NCBI GenBank assembly: GCA_013816895.1
Contig: JACDDR010000003.1
Coordinates: 1-64,000, forward strand
Reading direction: 5' to 3'
Length of the DNA: 64,000 nt
Source: Bacteroidota bacterium
Lineage (GTDB): Bacteria; Bacteroidota; Bacteroidia; B-17B0; Aurantibacillaceae
Position numbers and translations under genes: made by a program. This document shows, piece by piece, positions 17,437 through 27,137 of the stretch; within the stretch, counting starts at the first letter, position 1; each line of letters opens with the position of its first letter. The notes below the pieces were generated by a model that was not told the DNA's origin, made no database searches, and saw only the letters and a program-made list of their open reading frames with translations.

Positions 17437-19110
17437 TTATTGTTTAATCAACTTGAAATTTGTGATAAAACTTTTACTTTGTATTGATACTATATAACAA
17501 CCTTCAGGTAAATCTTTAATATTAATTGCGTGTTCGTTTCCCATTAAAAGACCTGTTATTAAAACTTGCCCCTGAAGAGTTCTTATCGCTACCTCAATTT
17601 TTTCTTCTGGCGAAGTACCTTTTATAATTATTTCGTTTTGGGCTGGGTTTGGATATAAACTAATGTTTGAATTAATTGTATGATGCAGTAAACCGGTGAC
17701 GGTTACACCCAACTTGCAGACATAAGTATCGCCACCACTCGGGGCTGTGAGAGTATATGTTGAAGCTGAGGGATCAAAATCAGTTGTATTCTGGAAATAC
17801 CCGCATGAATATAAGCTTCCATAATTATCCGAGCTAATACTTGTACCAAACATCTGGTAGGAGGAAAATCCAACGGACCATACGTAGTTGCCGTTTAAAT
17901 CAAATTCGTTTACAAAAGCAGACGCGGAATAAGAAGTATGTGTTACAACCGACGGGCCTGGATCGAAATCGGGAGCTCCGGCATAATAGCCCGTGGCATA
18001 CAAATGCGAACCAGATACGTTAATTGATTGCATTCGATCATCATAAATGTCGCCAATTTGTTTTCCCCATAAAAAATTACCGGTTGAATCTATTTTAAGT
18101 AAGAACATGTCTTTACCTCCATTGGGAGTCATTGTAAAGCTTGCTGAACCAGGATCAAAATCAGGTGCCCACTTAAATTCTCCGGCCATGTAAAGGTTAC
18201 CCAGGGAGTCCGTTGCAATATCAAAGGGAGTAGCAAGACCATCTTTTCCGATTAGTTCAGCATAAACAAAGCCACCAGAACTATCGACTTTTGAAACAAA
18301 CATTTCTACCCCTGAAGCAGATAGATTATAGATGCCATTTCCTGGATTAAAATCAGCCGTCCCCTCGAAATTACCGGCAGTATATACATTGCCATGTTTA
18401 TCCAGTGCTAAGCCCTTAGGATACCATCCCGTGTTTTTACAAATTTGTTTTGCCCACACATAATTTCCCTGACTGTTAAGTTTTGACAGAAAGATTGGAA
18501 CAAAAAAAGGGTCACCCACAAGACTATCCTTTCCAAACCCAGGATTAAAATCCGCAATTGTTTAAAAAACTCCAGTGGTATAAACGTTTCCGTTATTATC
18601 ACTTGCTATTACCGTACCCTCATCGTCTCCGTTACCGCCCATATTTCGGGCCCACACAAAGGTGCCTGAAGAATCAAGTTTTAAAACGAAAATATCTTTG
18701 CTGAAGCTAGCTGTTAACGTAAATACGGCTGGACCGGGATCAAAGTCCATTATGTATTGAAACCAACCGGTTATTAAAATATTCGACTGATTATCGAGCG
18801 TGATCGCAGCTGGTTGTACCCCGCTAGGGCAGGTAAGTCTTTTTCCCCATACGAATTGGCCTGCTGAATTCAACTTACATATAAAAACATCCAGGCCATT
18901 GAGCGGCGAAAATGTATATGTTCCGGGTCCTGGGTCCAAATCAATAGTTGATTGAAATGTCCCGGTGATATAGGTGTTTCCCTGCGGATCCGTTATTAAT
19001 TGAGGTTCGTAGCAGGCAGCCTTAAAAGAGCCGGCCCAGGCATATGGAAGTGATTGTGACTTGATAATTAAACAGCTAAAGAAACAAACTGTGACTATAA
19101 TTGTTTTCAT
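17437..19110 (-). pseudogene. T9SS-secreted SBBP-type beta-propeller protein, interrupted by an in-frame TAA
   Basis: The track splits this into 18562..19110 and 17437..18519, but both lie in one frame. The only break is TAA at complement(18562..18564), and reading continues directly as TIADFNPGFGKDSL into the second part. The whole is 557 codons: a signal peptide (MKTIIVTVCFFSCLIIKSQS), about seven or eight propeller units of roughly 50 residues with the recurring pattern GN-x-Y-x-x-G-x-F-x-x-x-x-DFDPG and FVWAKQIG, and a C-terminal type A sorting domain (NISLYPNPAQNEIIIKG...YIVSIQSKSFITNFKLIKQ). In sister repeats the residue at the TAA is usually Q or another residue one base from a stop (GTFQ, GWFQ, GYFQ), so a single CAA-to-TAA change explains it. 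The product would be truncated before the sorting domain unless the stop is read through or is a sequencing error. Confidence 0.82.
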
Positions 19111-19131
19111 TATTTAAAGATAACAAATTTT

Positions 19132-20307
19132 TCACTCTACCCAAAGCAGCATTCCCTTCAGATATTCTCCTTCCGGAAAATAGGGAATAACAGGATGGTC
19201 GGCCGGCTGGTGCAGATAACTTATTACTTTAACGTTCCTGCGCGCTTCAATGGCGGCGGCAGTGATAGTGTTGAAAAATAAATTCTTGTCAACCACTCCG
19301 CTGCAACTGAAGGTAAACAGCAAACCGTTAGGCCGGATGAGTTTGAGTGCCATGGCATTTAAACGCTTATAGCCAATAACCGCGTTATGCTTGCTGTCGC
19401 GACTTTTGGCAAAGGCAGGCGGATCAAGAATGATCACATCATAAACATCCTTTTTATCTTTTAAAAAATCAAAGGTATCGGCTGCGTATCCTTCGTGGTT
19501 GGTAAAATTATTGAGTTCAATATTTTTATTACACAGTTCAATGGCGCTTTTGCTCACGTCAACCGAATGCACAGTGCTTGCACCGGCAGCGCAGGCATAC
19601 ACCGAAAAGCCTCCTGTGTAGGAAAAGGTATTGAGCACCATTTTATCTTTACAGTAATTCGAAAGTAACAGGCGGTTCTCGCGCTGGTCCACAAAAAAGC
19701 CGGTTTTTTGTCCGCCAATAAAATCAATTTTAAAAACATGATCGTTTTCTTTTACCAGTACTTCTTCTTCATTTCCATAAAGAAACCCGTTTTGTGCCTG
19801 CTCTGAAAACTGTTTGGGTAAAGTCTCGGCGCTTTTATCGTAAATGCTTTTTAAGTCGCTGTCTATTGTTTTTTTGATGGCCGCAACAATATTATCCTTT
19901 TGCAGATAAATGCCCCAGGAGTGTGATTGAAAAACTACATGACCGTTGTAATAGTCCAGTATCAGTCCGGATGCGCCATCACCTTCACCAAAAAAAAGAC
20001 GGAATACATTTGTGCTGTTATTAAAAATTGCGAGCTGTTTACGGTAGTGGTAAGCGTTATTGATTTTATTGAACCAGAAATCTTCATTGATCTCCGTTTG
20101 CGTAAATGAGATCAGGCGAATGGCAATGCTTCCGTTGGCGTAATAACCTGTTCCCACGTATTGATTCTGCGAAGAAAATACTTCCACAATACCTCCTTCT
20201 TCAAGATCAGGCTCCTTTTTGGCAATAGCGCCTGAAAATATCCAGGGATGAAAACGCTGAGGAGAGGTTTCTTTTCCTTTGTTTAATGTAATACGCGAAT
20301 AGGTCAT
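19132..20307 (-). CDS. rlmI: RlmI-type 23S rRNA (cytosine-5) methyltransferase
   Basis: The track start at 20343 lies upstream of the likely ATG at 20307 (MTYSRITLNKGKE), which gives 391 residues, the usual RlmI length. The N-terminus has a PUA-like RNA-binding domain (RFHPWIFSGAI, then YVGTGYYANGSIAIRLIS). The C-terminal Rossmann methyltransferase has QKTGFFVDQRENR, VLNTFSYTGGFSVYA (SAM loop), VDVSKSAIELC and the catalytic VIILDPPAFAKSR. RlmI methylates C1962 of 23S rRNA in E. coli; this orthologue is assigned by motif and length. It sits 32 nt downstream of the membrane glycosyltransferase gene. Confidence 0.9.
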   Translation of the reverse strand: MTYSRITLNKGKETSPQRFHPWIFSGAIAKKEPDLEEGGIVEVFSSQNQYVGTGYYANGSIAIRLISFTQTEINEDFWFNKINNAYHYRKQLAIFNNSTNVFRLFFGEGDGASGLILDYYNGHVVFQSHSWGIYLQKDNIVAAIKKTIDSDLKSIYDKSAETLPKQFSEQAQNGFLYGNEEEVLVKENDHVFKIDFIGGQKTGFFVDQRENRLLLSNYCKDKMVLNTFSYTGGFSVYACAAGASTVHSVDVSKSAIELCNKNIELNNFTNHEGYAADTFDFLKDKKDVYDVIILDPPAFAKSRDSKHNAVIGYKRLNAMALKLIRPNGLLFTFSCSGVVDKNLFFNTITAAAIEARRNVKVISYLHQPADHPVIPYFPEGEYLKGMLLWVE

Positions 20308-20339
20308 AATAACGATTTCGACAAAGATAGGAAAAGCCG

Positions 20340-21815
20340 TCAAAGCTTAATTGAAAAAACATAGAACAGGAAATAGTTTTCGTTGTTTACCATGGCTTCG
20401 TTAAAGCTTGTGATCTTCTGGAATTGAATACGTGGATCTTTAAACACGAGGGTGTCGTGAAGGTCGGTATGAAAATAATACTGATTTAAAACAAGCACCA
20501 GCGTATCGTTAGGAGCAAGTTGTTTTTCTATTTCATCCCTTAACTGATCATTATTAAGAAGAAAGGGCCAGGTGTTCCATTTGCAGTAACTTCCCGGGCC
20601 GTGCTGTTCGGCATAATAAACTTTTTTATGCAGGTAACAGGAAATGCCGGGCGCCGCGCTGAAATTGGACACGATTATTGTTTTATTCTGAAGATGTTTT
20701 TCTTCGATATAAGAGGCAACACGTTTTGAATTGGAGAAATTATTTCGGATATCTGCCGTGTACATAATAAATCCTGAAATCGTATGGACCGTACAAATGA
20801 TGATCAAATACCAGGAAGCGCCGCGACAAGAATTTTTTGTAAGCAGGAAAGAGGAAGTGTAAATAAAAAGAATAAACAGAATGCCACTGTAGCGTGCGCC
20901 CACTATTACCGGCGAAATGTGCATGAACCACAAATTTAACGAAGTGGATATAAAATAAAACAACAACAACTTCCTTTCTTTTCTGAAAAAATACAACGGA
21001 ATTAAGAAAGCAAAAAGACCGGCTATTATTCCTGGCAATTTTAATGTATTCGTAAAAAAATTTGAATTCCATTTTAAACGATCAGTGATGTCAGGCAATG
21101 GGAGAAATCCCTTCGCGAACATCGAGGCGGTTTTTGAAAGTCTGCGATAACTAATAATGGAGTCGGTATCGTAATGATACAGAAAATGATCAGCAGGAAT
21201 TTTAATGCTCCATACCACAATGCCATTAATGATAATAAGGAGTCCGAAAAAATATTTTTTACTGCCGGGTTTCTCAAACTGGTTTAAGAAAAAAAGCACA
21301 CAGATTACTGTACAGATAATAAGTCCGAAAATATGTGTCAGCGACAAAAAGAGCAGAGCTGCGTAGAGTTTCCAGGCTTTCGGATTTCCGGTAAGATGAA
21401 TAAAAGAAAGTGTTAAGGCAAGCATTAGCAGCGAATAACTCCGGCTTATTACCAGGTATTCGTAAATAAAAAAATAGCCACATAAAATCATCACGTTTAA
21501 AAAAATTGGGAACCTGCTATTCTTCAAAAAAAGAAAACAAACACTTGTCATGATAAATACATTCAGCAGCTGCATGTAAAAGACTGAATCCGTAAAACGA
21601 GTGATAAAAAACAGAAGAATGCTCCACAGCTGCGGATGTCCTTCATATTTTATTCTTTCAAAGAGATCGCTGAGCGAAGTGCTTTCCTTTGCTATTAAGA
21701 AGTGATGCGCTTCATCCAGCCAGACCTCGTGGTTTGAAATGCCAATCAATCCCACTATAAAATAGCAGGCTGTGATAATATAAATGAAATATCTGTTTCT
21801 ATCTGGGGGTAACAT
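20340..21815 (-). CDS. Membrane glycosyltransferase of the GT39/ArnT-like (PMT) type
   Basis: The track start (21914) would overlap the neighbouring glycosylase gene; ATG at 21815 (MLPPDRNRYFIYII) gives 491 residues with a normal first TM segment. About 10-12 TM helices follow. The first periplasmic loop carries NHEVWLDEAHHF, the acidic motif at the equivalent position in GT-C enzymes such as ArnT and protein O-mannosyltransferases, followed by YEGHPQLW. The C-terminal 120 residues are a soluble periplasmic domain. Such enzymes use polyprenyl-phosphate sugars to decorate lipids, glycans or proteins; the acceptor is unknown. Confidence 0.75.
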   Translation of the reverse strand: MLPPDRNRYFIYIITACYFIVGLIGISNHEVWLDEAHHFLIAKESTSLSDLFERIKYEGHPQLWSILLFFITRFTDSVFYMQLLNVFIMTSVCFLFLKNSRFPIFLNVMILCGYFFIYEYLVISRSYSLLMLALTLSFIHLTGNPKAWKLYAALLFLSLTHIFGLIICTVICVLFFLNQFEKPGSKKYFFGLLIIINGIVVWSIKIPADHFLYHYDTDSIISYRRLSKTASMFAKGFLPLPDITDRLKWNSNFFTNTLKLPGIIAGLFAFLIPLYFFRKERKLLLFYFISTSLNLWFMHISPVIVGARYSGILFILFIYTSSFLLTKNSCRGASWYLIIICTVHTISGFIMYTADIRNNFSNSKRVASYIEEKHLQNKTIIVSNFSAAPGISCYLHKKVYYAEQHGPGSYCKWNTWPFLLNNDQLRDEIEKQLAPNDTLVLVLNQYYFHTDLHDTLVFKDPRIQFQKITSFNEAMVNNENYFLFYVFSIKL

Positions 21816-21843
21816 TTTCAGGTCAAGATACAAATTAAAGCCT

Positions 21844-22434
21844 CTATTTTTCACCGGGAATGTGTTCGAGCCAGAAGCGGTAGGGGAGAAGGGCGTCTTC
21901 GCCAGCGTAATCAACGCCTATGCGCGGGCCCGCATGAATGTCTGCATTTTTTATTTTTATTCCGGTGTCTTCAAGCCAAATGGTTTTACCTGTAAGAGTG
22001 AGGTTGTCATGGAGGGTCTGAATTCCAAGCGCAGAGCTTACTTTACCAGGCCCTACGCAAAGATTTTTACTGAGCGATTTGGCATTCCTTCTTTTTAAAA
22101 TTTCTTCAATGCCTTTTGTGGGATGAATAGCCCTTATTAATACTGCTTCCGGCACATCGCGCACATTGGTGACTATATTAAACAGATGATGAATGCCATA
22201 GCAAAGAAATACATAACTTACCCCTCCGTGACTGTACATGGTTTCTGTACGTTTGGTGCGACGGCCTCCGTAAGAATGAGCAGCTTTATCCACCACACCG
22301 GCGTAAGCCTCGGTTTCAGTAATGATGCCCGCCGTGAGCTTCCCGTTAATTTTAGTGCAAAGCGTTTTCCCCAAAAGGTCTCTGGCGATCTTTACAACAT
22401 CTTTATGCTGATAATACGAGGCAGGTAAAAGCAT
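21844..22434 (-). CDS. mpg: 3-methyladenine DNA glycosylase (AAG/MPG family)
   Basis: This 196-residue protein is a full-length AAG-type glycosylase, which removes alkylated purines from DNA to start base-excision repair. Family motifs include LARDLLGKTL near the N-terminus, the active-site ITETEAYAG with its general-base Glu, HSYGGRRTKRTETMY, YVFLCYGIHHLFNIVTN and the C-terminal GPRIGVDYAGED. Length matches bacterial members. It starts a short minus-strand group ahead of the membrane glycosyltransferase (28-nt gap) and diverges from phaJ. Confidence 0.94.
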   Translation of the reverse strand: MLLPASYYQHKDVVKIARDLLGKTLCTKINGKLTAGIITETEAYAGVVDKAAHSYGGRRTKRTETMYSHGGVSYVFLCYGIHHLFNIVTNVRDVPEAVLIRAIHPTKGIEEILKRRNAKSLSKNLCVGPGKVSSALGIQTLHDNLTLTGKTIWLEDTGIKIKNADIHAGPRIGVDYAGEDALLPYRFWLEHIPGEK

Positions 22435-22513
22435 TTAGCAAAGTTCGGATTAAAAATATGATCTTATATTTTTGAATGCAATTTTTTTGTTTTACTTTTA
22501 GTTTTATCAATAC

Positions 22514-22927
22514 ATGAATATGATAGAAGTAGACCAGGTATATACACATGATTTTAAATTTTCTCAGGAAGAAGTAAATGGATTTGCGCAGGTTACCGGC
22601 GATAAAAACCCGGTTCACCTGAATGCAGAATACGCGGCAAAGACCATGTTCAAACGCCCCATAATGCACGGAATGCTGAGCGCTTCCTTGTTCAGTAAAG
22701 TATTTGGCACTTTGTTTCCAGGAGAAGGAACTATTTATCTGAAACAGTCACTCAGCTTTTTAAAGCCCATGTATGTTGATGTTAATTATGAAGCAGTATT
22801 CACTGTGAAAGAGGTGATCAAGGAAAAAAACAGGGCAACAGTGGAAACCCTGATAAAAGATAAAACAACCGGTATAATTTGTACCAGCGGAGAAGCAACC
22901 GTGATGAACGTTGATAAAATTAAATAA
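22514..22927 (+). CDS. phaJ: MaoC-family (R)-specific enoyl-CoA hydratase
   Basis: This 137-residue single hotdog domain has the hydratase 2 motif with catalytic Asp and His in FAQVTGDKNPVHLN, followed by the substrate-channel segment FKRPIMHGMLSASL. This is the PhaJ layout: hydration of trans-2-enoyl-CoA to (R)-3-hydroxyacyl-CoA. Upstream, TTG and TACTTTTA spaced 19 nt apart form a plausible promoter. The stop is 14 nt before the acetoacetyl-CoA reductase gene, so the two form an operon making (R)-3-hydroxyacyl-CoA by two routes. No polymer synthase gene (phaC) lies in the window, so a storage role is not established. Confidence 0.85.
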   Translation: MNMIEVDQVYTHDFKFSQEEVNGFAQVTGDKNPVHLNAEYAAKTMFKRPIMHGMLSASLFSKVFGTLFPGEGTIYLKQSLSFLKPMYVDVNYEAVFTVKEVIKEKNRATVETLIKDKTTGIICTSGEATVMNVDKIK

Positions 22928-22941
22928 AAAAAAGAAACAAA

Positions 22942-23691
22942 ATGGAACAAGGAAACGGAAAACGGGTGGTACTGGTAACCGGTGCTACAGGCGGATTAGG
23001 AACTGCTATGTGCAAAAAACTTCTTAAAGACGGGTTTAAAGTAGTAGGTAATTATATTACCCCTGAAAAAGCCGAGAAATGGACCAAACAAATGAACTCC
23101 GAAGGCTGTCACATTGATCTGTTTCATGGAGACGTGAGTACATTTGAAGGTGCGGGTCAGATGATCAAAAATATTTTAGAAAAAGTAGGCCCAATTGATA
23201 CGCTGGTGAACAACGCGGGTATCACACGGGATGGGCGATTAGTAAATATGAAACCGGACGATTGGTATGCCGTTATAAATACCAACCTTAACAGTGTTTA
23301 CAATTGCACCAAGCATGTAATCGACGGTATGATTGAACGTAAGTTTGGAAGGATCATCAATATTTCATCGGTTAACGGACAGCGTGGCCAGTTTGGGCAA
23401 ACCAATTACAGCGCAGCAAAAGCCGGCATGCATGGTTTTACAAAATCCCTTGCCATGGAAGTTGCTAAATATGGCGTAACGGTTAATACAATTTCTCCCG
23501 GATATATTGGTACAGATATGGTAATGGCGGTTCCTGAAAAAGTACTGAACCAGATCGTAGCACAGGTTCCAATGGGCAGGCTTGGCGGAACGCATGAAGT
23601 GGCTCACCTTGTAAGCTTTTTGGCCAGCGAGGAAACCAGCTTTATAACAGGCGCCAATTACAGCATCAACGGCGGGCAACACGTTTATTGA
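22942..23691 (+). CDS. phaB: Acetoacetyl-CoA reductase (SDR family)
   Basis: This 249-residue short-chain dehydrogenase has the NADPH-binding TGATGGLG motif, NNAGITRDG, and the catalytic Ser-Tyr-Lys triad in ISSVNGQRGQFGQTNYSAAKAG. The GQFGQTNYSAAKAG sequence and SPGYIGTDMV downstream are typical of PhaB rather than FabG. PhaB reduces acetoacetyl-CoA to (R)-3-hydroxybutyryl-CoA. It follows phaJ by 14 nt. FabG-like activity cannot be excluded from sequence alone. Confidence 0.88.
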   Translation: MEQGNGKRVVLVTGATGGLGTAMCKKLLKDGFKVVGNYITPEKAEKWTKQMNSEGCHIDLFHGDVSTFEGAGQMIKNILEKVGPIDTLVNNAGITRDGRLVNMKPDDWYAVINTNLNSVYNCTKHVIDGMIERKFGRIINISSVNGQRGQFGQTNYSAAKAGMHGFTKSLAMEVAKYGVTVNTISPGYIGTDMVMAVPEKVLNQIVAQVPMGRLGGTHEVAHLVSFLASEETSFITGANYSINGGQHVY

Positions 23692-23703
23692 TTTTCAATT
23701 TTC

Positions 23704-23819
23704 TAATTGACAATTGACAATTTTTGGTTTTTCGAAAATCGGAGACCCTCATTTGTCAATATCGGTAATGAATCGTGACCCCTTCAATCGTCAATTGTAA
23801 ATCTCTCAATTGTCAATTG
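23704..23819. repeat. Cluster of direct and inverted CAATTGAC/GTCAATTG repeats
   Basis: The spacer between phaB and the first POT gene has AATTGACAATTGACAATT near 23705-23722, GTCAATTG near 23790, and TCAATTGTCAATTG at 23806-23819. The outer copies form inverted arms about 85 nt apart. No ORF is supported. The pattern looks like a small repeat expansion or a remnant of a repeat element rather than a single operator. Confidence 0.55.
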
Positions 23820-23890
23820 CACCTCTCCCCCCAAAAAGGGGTTTGGTATCCTTAAATAAAACTTCTATTTTAGGGCCACTTAAAAAAACT

Positions 23891-25585
23891 ATGGAACACA
23901 CACAAGTTAAAACAGGTCACCCAAAAGGCCTTTGGGTATTATTTGGTACAGAAATGTGGGAACGCTTCAACTTCTACGGAATGCGGGCCATTCTTTCATT
24001 ATTTATGGTTAATTCTTTGATGATGAAAGACAGCGATGCTTCTCTTATTTATGGAGGATTCCTGGGTTTATGTTATTTAACTCCAATGCTTGGAGGATTT
24101 ATATCGGACAGATTTCTGGGAAACAGAAATTGTATACTCTTAGGAGGCACGATGATGGCAACAGGCCAGTTTTTACTCTTTACCAGTGCCATTGTCTTTC
24201 CAGGCAATTTAGCCTTAGCTACTAATTTATTATGGTTAGCACTTACCATTATAATTTTCGGGAATGGCTTTTTTAAGCCAAATATTTCCAGCATGGTTGG
24301 AAGTTTATATCCAAAAGAGGAAAAAAACAAGTTGGATTCGGCCTTCACTATTTTTTACATGGGAATTAATTTGGGTGCTCTTTTTAGCCAATGGCTTTGT
24401 CCGTTAATTGGCGACGTAAAGGATGCGGGAGGGGTTAGAGATATCCACGCGTTTAAATGGGGGTTTTTAGCGGCAGGTATAGCTATGATAATAGGAACGG
24501 TAGTCTTTTATTTATTAAAAAATAAATACGTTGTAACACCTGATGGAAAGCCATTAGGAGGTAAGCCGTCAAAAAACGATCAATCAGGTTTTGAAGAAGG
24601 AGAAGCTCAAAAGGCCGTTTTTTCAACTACCTCTTTAATTCTTGCAGGAGTTTCATTTATTGCACTGTTCTTTATTTTTCGATATGTTTCGTCGGGTACT
24701 AATTTTGTAAAAACCATAATTTATCCGATCATCTACTCAAGTGGTATTACCTTAGCCGGATTAATCATTTCAGACACCTCACTTACTAAGATTGAGCGTC
24801 AAAGAATAATTGTGATTTATATCATTTCCTTTTTCGTGATCTTTTTCTGGGCGGCATTTGAACAAGCCGGTTCATCGTTAACTTTTATCGCTGACTATCA
24901 AACCGACCGAACCTTTTTATTTGGTTGGCAAATGCCCGCATCAATGGTGCAGATTTTTAATGGATTATTCGTGGTCATACTGGCTTTTCCTTTTAGCTGG
25001 TTATGGAATAAACTGAGTTCAAAAGGCAAAGAGCCGATGTCTCCAGTTAAACAGGCAATAGGTCTCGCATTGATTGCTTTAAGTTATTTTATTATTGCCC
25101 ATAATGTAAAAGATTTAGGAAACGATGGTTTGTTAGCCATTAAGTGGTTGGTTTTATTGTATTTTATTCAAACTTGTGGTGAACTGTGTTTATCTCCAAT
25201 CGGTTTATCGTTAGTCGGAAAATTATCGCCGAAACGATTCGCTTCATTATTATATGGCGTATTTTTTATTTCAAACGCAGCGGGATATGCTTTAGCGGGA
25301 ACTTTAGGCGCTGTATTACCTGCAACAGGGGAGAAATTTAAGGAAGCTACCAAACTGGGTATTAATTTGCAAGGTGTTTTGGATAAGAGTGTGATTGCTA
25401 CTCCTGAACAACTTCAATTATTGGAAAAGAGTCAAATCAGCGCAATTTACCCTTCTTTTGCGGGATTCGAAATCCATAATCTGTACGAATTCTTTATGGT
25501 GTTCGTTGTTCTTTGCGGAGTGGCTTCAATAATTTTGTTAGCATTGTGTCCTACCTTAAAAAAATTAATGCACGGCGTTAAATAA
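23891..25585 (+). CDS. POT-family proton-dependent oligopeptide transporter 1
   Basis: ATG at 23891 gives 564 residues; the track start at 23810 lies in the repeat region and adds a non-family extension. The signature EMWERFNFYGMRAIL (the ExxERFxYYG-type proton-coupling motif of TM1) is at about residues 20-34, and GNGFFKPNISSMVG in TM4-5 is the second POT signature. About 14 TM helices are expected. C-terminal SPIGLSLVGKLSPKRFASLLYG is conserved in the family. POT carriers import di- and tripeptides with protons. The next gene is a diverged paralogue. Confidence 0.92.
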   Translation: MEHTQVKTGHPKGLWVLFGTEMWERFNFYGMRAILSLFMVNSLMMKDSDASLIYGGFLGLCYLTPMLGGFISDRFLGNRNCILLGGTMMATGQFLLFTSAIVFPGNLALATNLLWLALTIIIFGNGFFKPNISSMVGSLYPKEEKNKLDSAFTIFYMGINLGALFSQWLCPLIGDVKDAGGVRDIHAFKWGFLAAGIAMIIGTVVFYLLKNKYVVTPDGKPLGGKPSKNDQSGFEEGEAQKAVFSTTSLILAGVSFIALFFIFRYVSSGTNFVKTIIYPIIYSSGITLAGLIISDTSLTKIERQRIIVIYIISFFVIFFWAAFEQAGSSLTFIADYQTDRTFLFGWQMPASMVQIFNGLFVVILAFPFSWLWNKLSSKGKEPMSPVKQAIGLALIALSYFIIAHNVKDLGNDGLLAIKWLVLLYFIQTCGELCLSPIGLSLVGKLSPKRFASLLYGVFFISNAAGYALAGTLGAVLPATGEKFKEATKLGINLQGVLDKSVIATPEQLQLLEKSQISAIYPSFAGFEIHNLYEFFMVFVVLCGVASIILLALCPTLKKLMHGVK

Positions 25586-25632
25586 CTCTTGTTAAAGACT
25601 CACCTCCCTCTTAAAGGGATAATATACATTCT

Positions 25633-27135
25633 TTGACAAATTATAAAGACATCCAGGATTTTAAAGGCAAATACCCCAGGCAACTGTGGTATTTGTTTTT
25701 TAGCGAAATGTGGGAACGCTTTAGTTTCTACGGCATGCGCGGTATGCTGGTGTTTTTTATGGTGGACCAGCTTCAACTCGATAAAGTTGTGGCCAACTTG
25801 CAGTACGGTGCTACCCAAGCTTTCGTTTACGCTTTTACGTTTATTGGTGGTTTATTTGCAGATAAAATTTTAGGATACCGCCGTTCGCTCTTCTGGGGCG
25901 GACTTCTTATGATCGTTGGAAGCATAGTGCTGGCAATAGATCCGAAAGAATTCTTTTTCCTGGGCATTGGTTTTAATATTATTGGTACCGGTTTTTTTAA
26001 ACCAAATATTTCTACTATGGTTGGCAACCTGTATAAAGAGAACGATCCAAGAACGGATGCGGGCTTTTCTTTGTTTTATGCAGGCGTAAATCTCGGAGCT
26101 TTGCTCGGTGGATATTTATGCATTGCTATTGGTAAACGACAGATGTTTGAAAATCTGATTCCCGCTAACATGGCCTGGCACGTGGCCTTTGGATTAGCTG
26201 CGGTAGTAATGGTCATTAGCCTTCTTACGTTTACCAATACGCAAAAAAGTCTTGGATCCATTGGCCTTTCGCCTTTACAACACCTGGAGCCAAAGAAAAA
26301 GCGAGCGTATGAATACCTTACCTATATTGGTTCACTGGCCGTCATCCCCATTATTATGACCATGGTTTCGAAAACAGAATACACCGATATGTTTATGTAC
26401 ATTATTGGTCCTGCCTCCCTTATTTACCTGTTTTACGAAATGCGTTATTTTTCAAGCACTGAAAATAAAAAGCTTATCGCGGCTGTTCTCTTTATGTTCT
26501 TTTCAATTTTTTTCTGGGCTTTCTTTGAGCAAAGCGGTGGATCATTAAGTATTTTTGCAGCCAATAATCTTAGCGGTACTGTTGCGGGCATACCCTTGGA
26601 TCCCAATGGTGTCAATAATTCCGCTAACTCTTTGTTTGTAATTATTTTTGCGCCGCTGATCGGACTGGTTTGGCTGTGGATGAATAAACGCAAAGCAGAG
26701 CCCAACACACTCATAAAATTTGGGCTTGGTTTTATTTTCCTTGCAATTGGCTTTTATGTTTTTTATTATACCCGCTTTTTCACGAACAAAGATGGCGTGA
26801 CTTCGCTTGATCTTTTTTCAACGGGCTGGCTCATTATTACGTTTGGAGAACTTTGTTTATCACCCATTGGTATGTCGGTAATGACCAAACTTTCACCTCA
26901 AAAACTTCAGGCAGTGATCATGGGAATGTGGTTTCTTGCCAGCGCCTATGGGCAGTACTTCGCCGGTCTCCTGGGCGCGAACATTGCCGAAGCATCCAAG
27001 GATTCAAGTAACATGGAAACATTATTGATCTATACGGACGGATATAAACAGCTCGCAATTTACTCACTCGTTGGTGGAGTTTTAGTGATAGCATTATCCC
27101 CATTCATAAAAAAGTTAATGGGTGGCGTAAAATAA
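25633..27135 (+). CDS. POT-family proton-dependent oligopeptide transporter 2
   Basis: This 500-residue carrier shares the POT signatures of its neighbour: SEMWERFSFYGMRGML, GTGFFKPNISTMVGNLY and SPIGMSVMTKLSPQKLQAVIMG. It is shorter, with a smaller central loop between the two six-helix bundles. The start is TTG at 25633; no in-frame ATG precedes the TM1 motif, and the reading is otherwise normal. It lies 47 nt after the first POT gene and is probably co-transcribed. Two paralogues may differ in peptide preference. A strong hairpin follows immediately. Confidence 0.9.
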   Translation: MTNYKDIQDFKGKYPRQLWYLFFSEMWERFSFYGMRGMLVFFMVDQLQLDKVVANLQYGATQAFVYAFTFIGGLFADKILGYRRSLFWGGLLMIVGSIVLAIDPKEFFFLGIGFNIIGTGFFKPNISTMVGNLYKENDPRTDAGFSLFYAGVNLGALLGGYLCIAIGKRQMFENLIPANMAWHVAFGLAAVVMVISLLTFTNTQKSLGSIGLSPLQHLEPKKKRAYEYLTYIGSLAVIPIIMTMVSKTEYTDMFMYIIGPASLIYLFYEMRYFSSTENKKLIAAVLFMFFSIFFWAFFEQSGGSLSIFAANNLSGTVAGIPLDPNGVNNSANSLFVIIFAPLIGLVWLWMNKRKAEPNTLIKFGLGFIFLAIGFYVFYYTRFFTNKDGVTSLDLFSTGWLIITFGELCLSPIGMSVMTKLSPQKLQAVIMGMWFLASAYGQYFAGLLGANIAEASKDSSNMETLLIYTDGYKQLAIYSLVGGVLVIALSPFIKKLMGGVK

Positions 27136-27137
27136 AA

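Noticed and set aside
23704-23819. CRISPR array
   Set aside because: The repeats are too short and irregular, with no spacers of constant length and no cas genes nearby.
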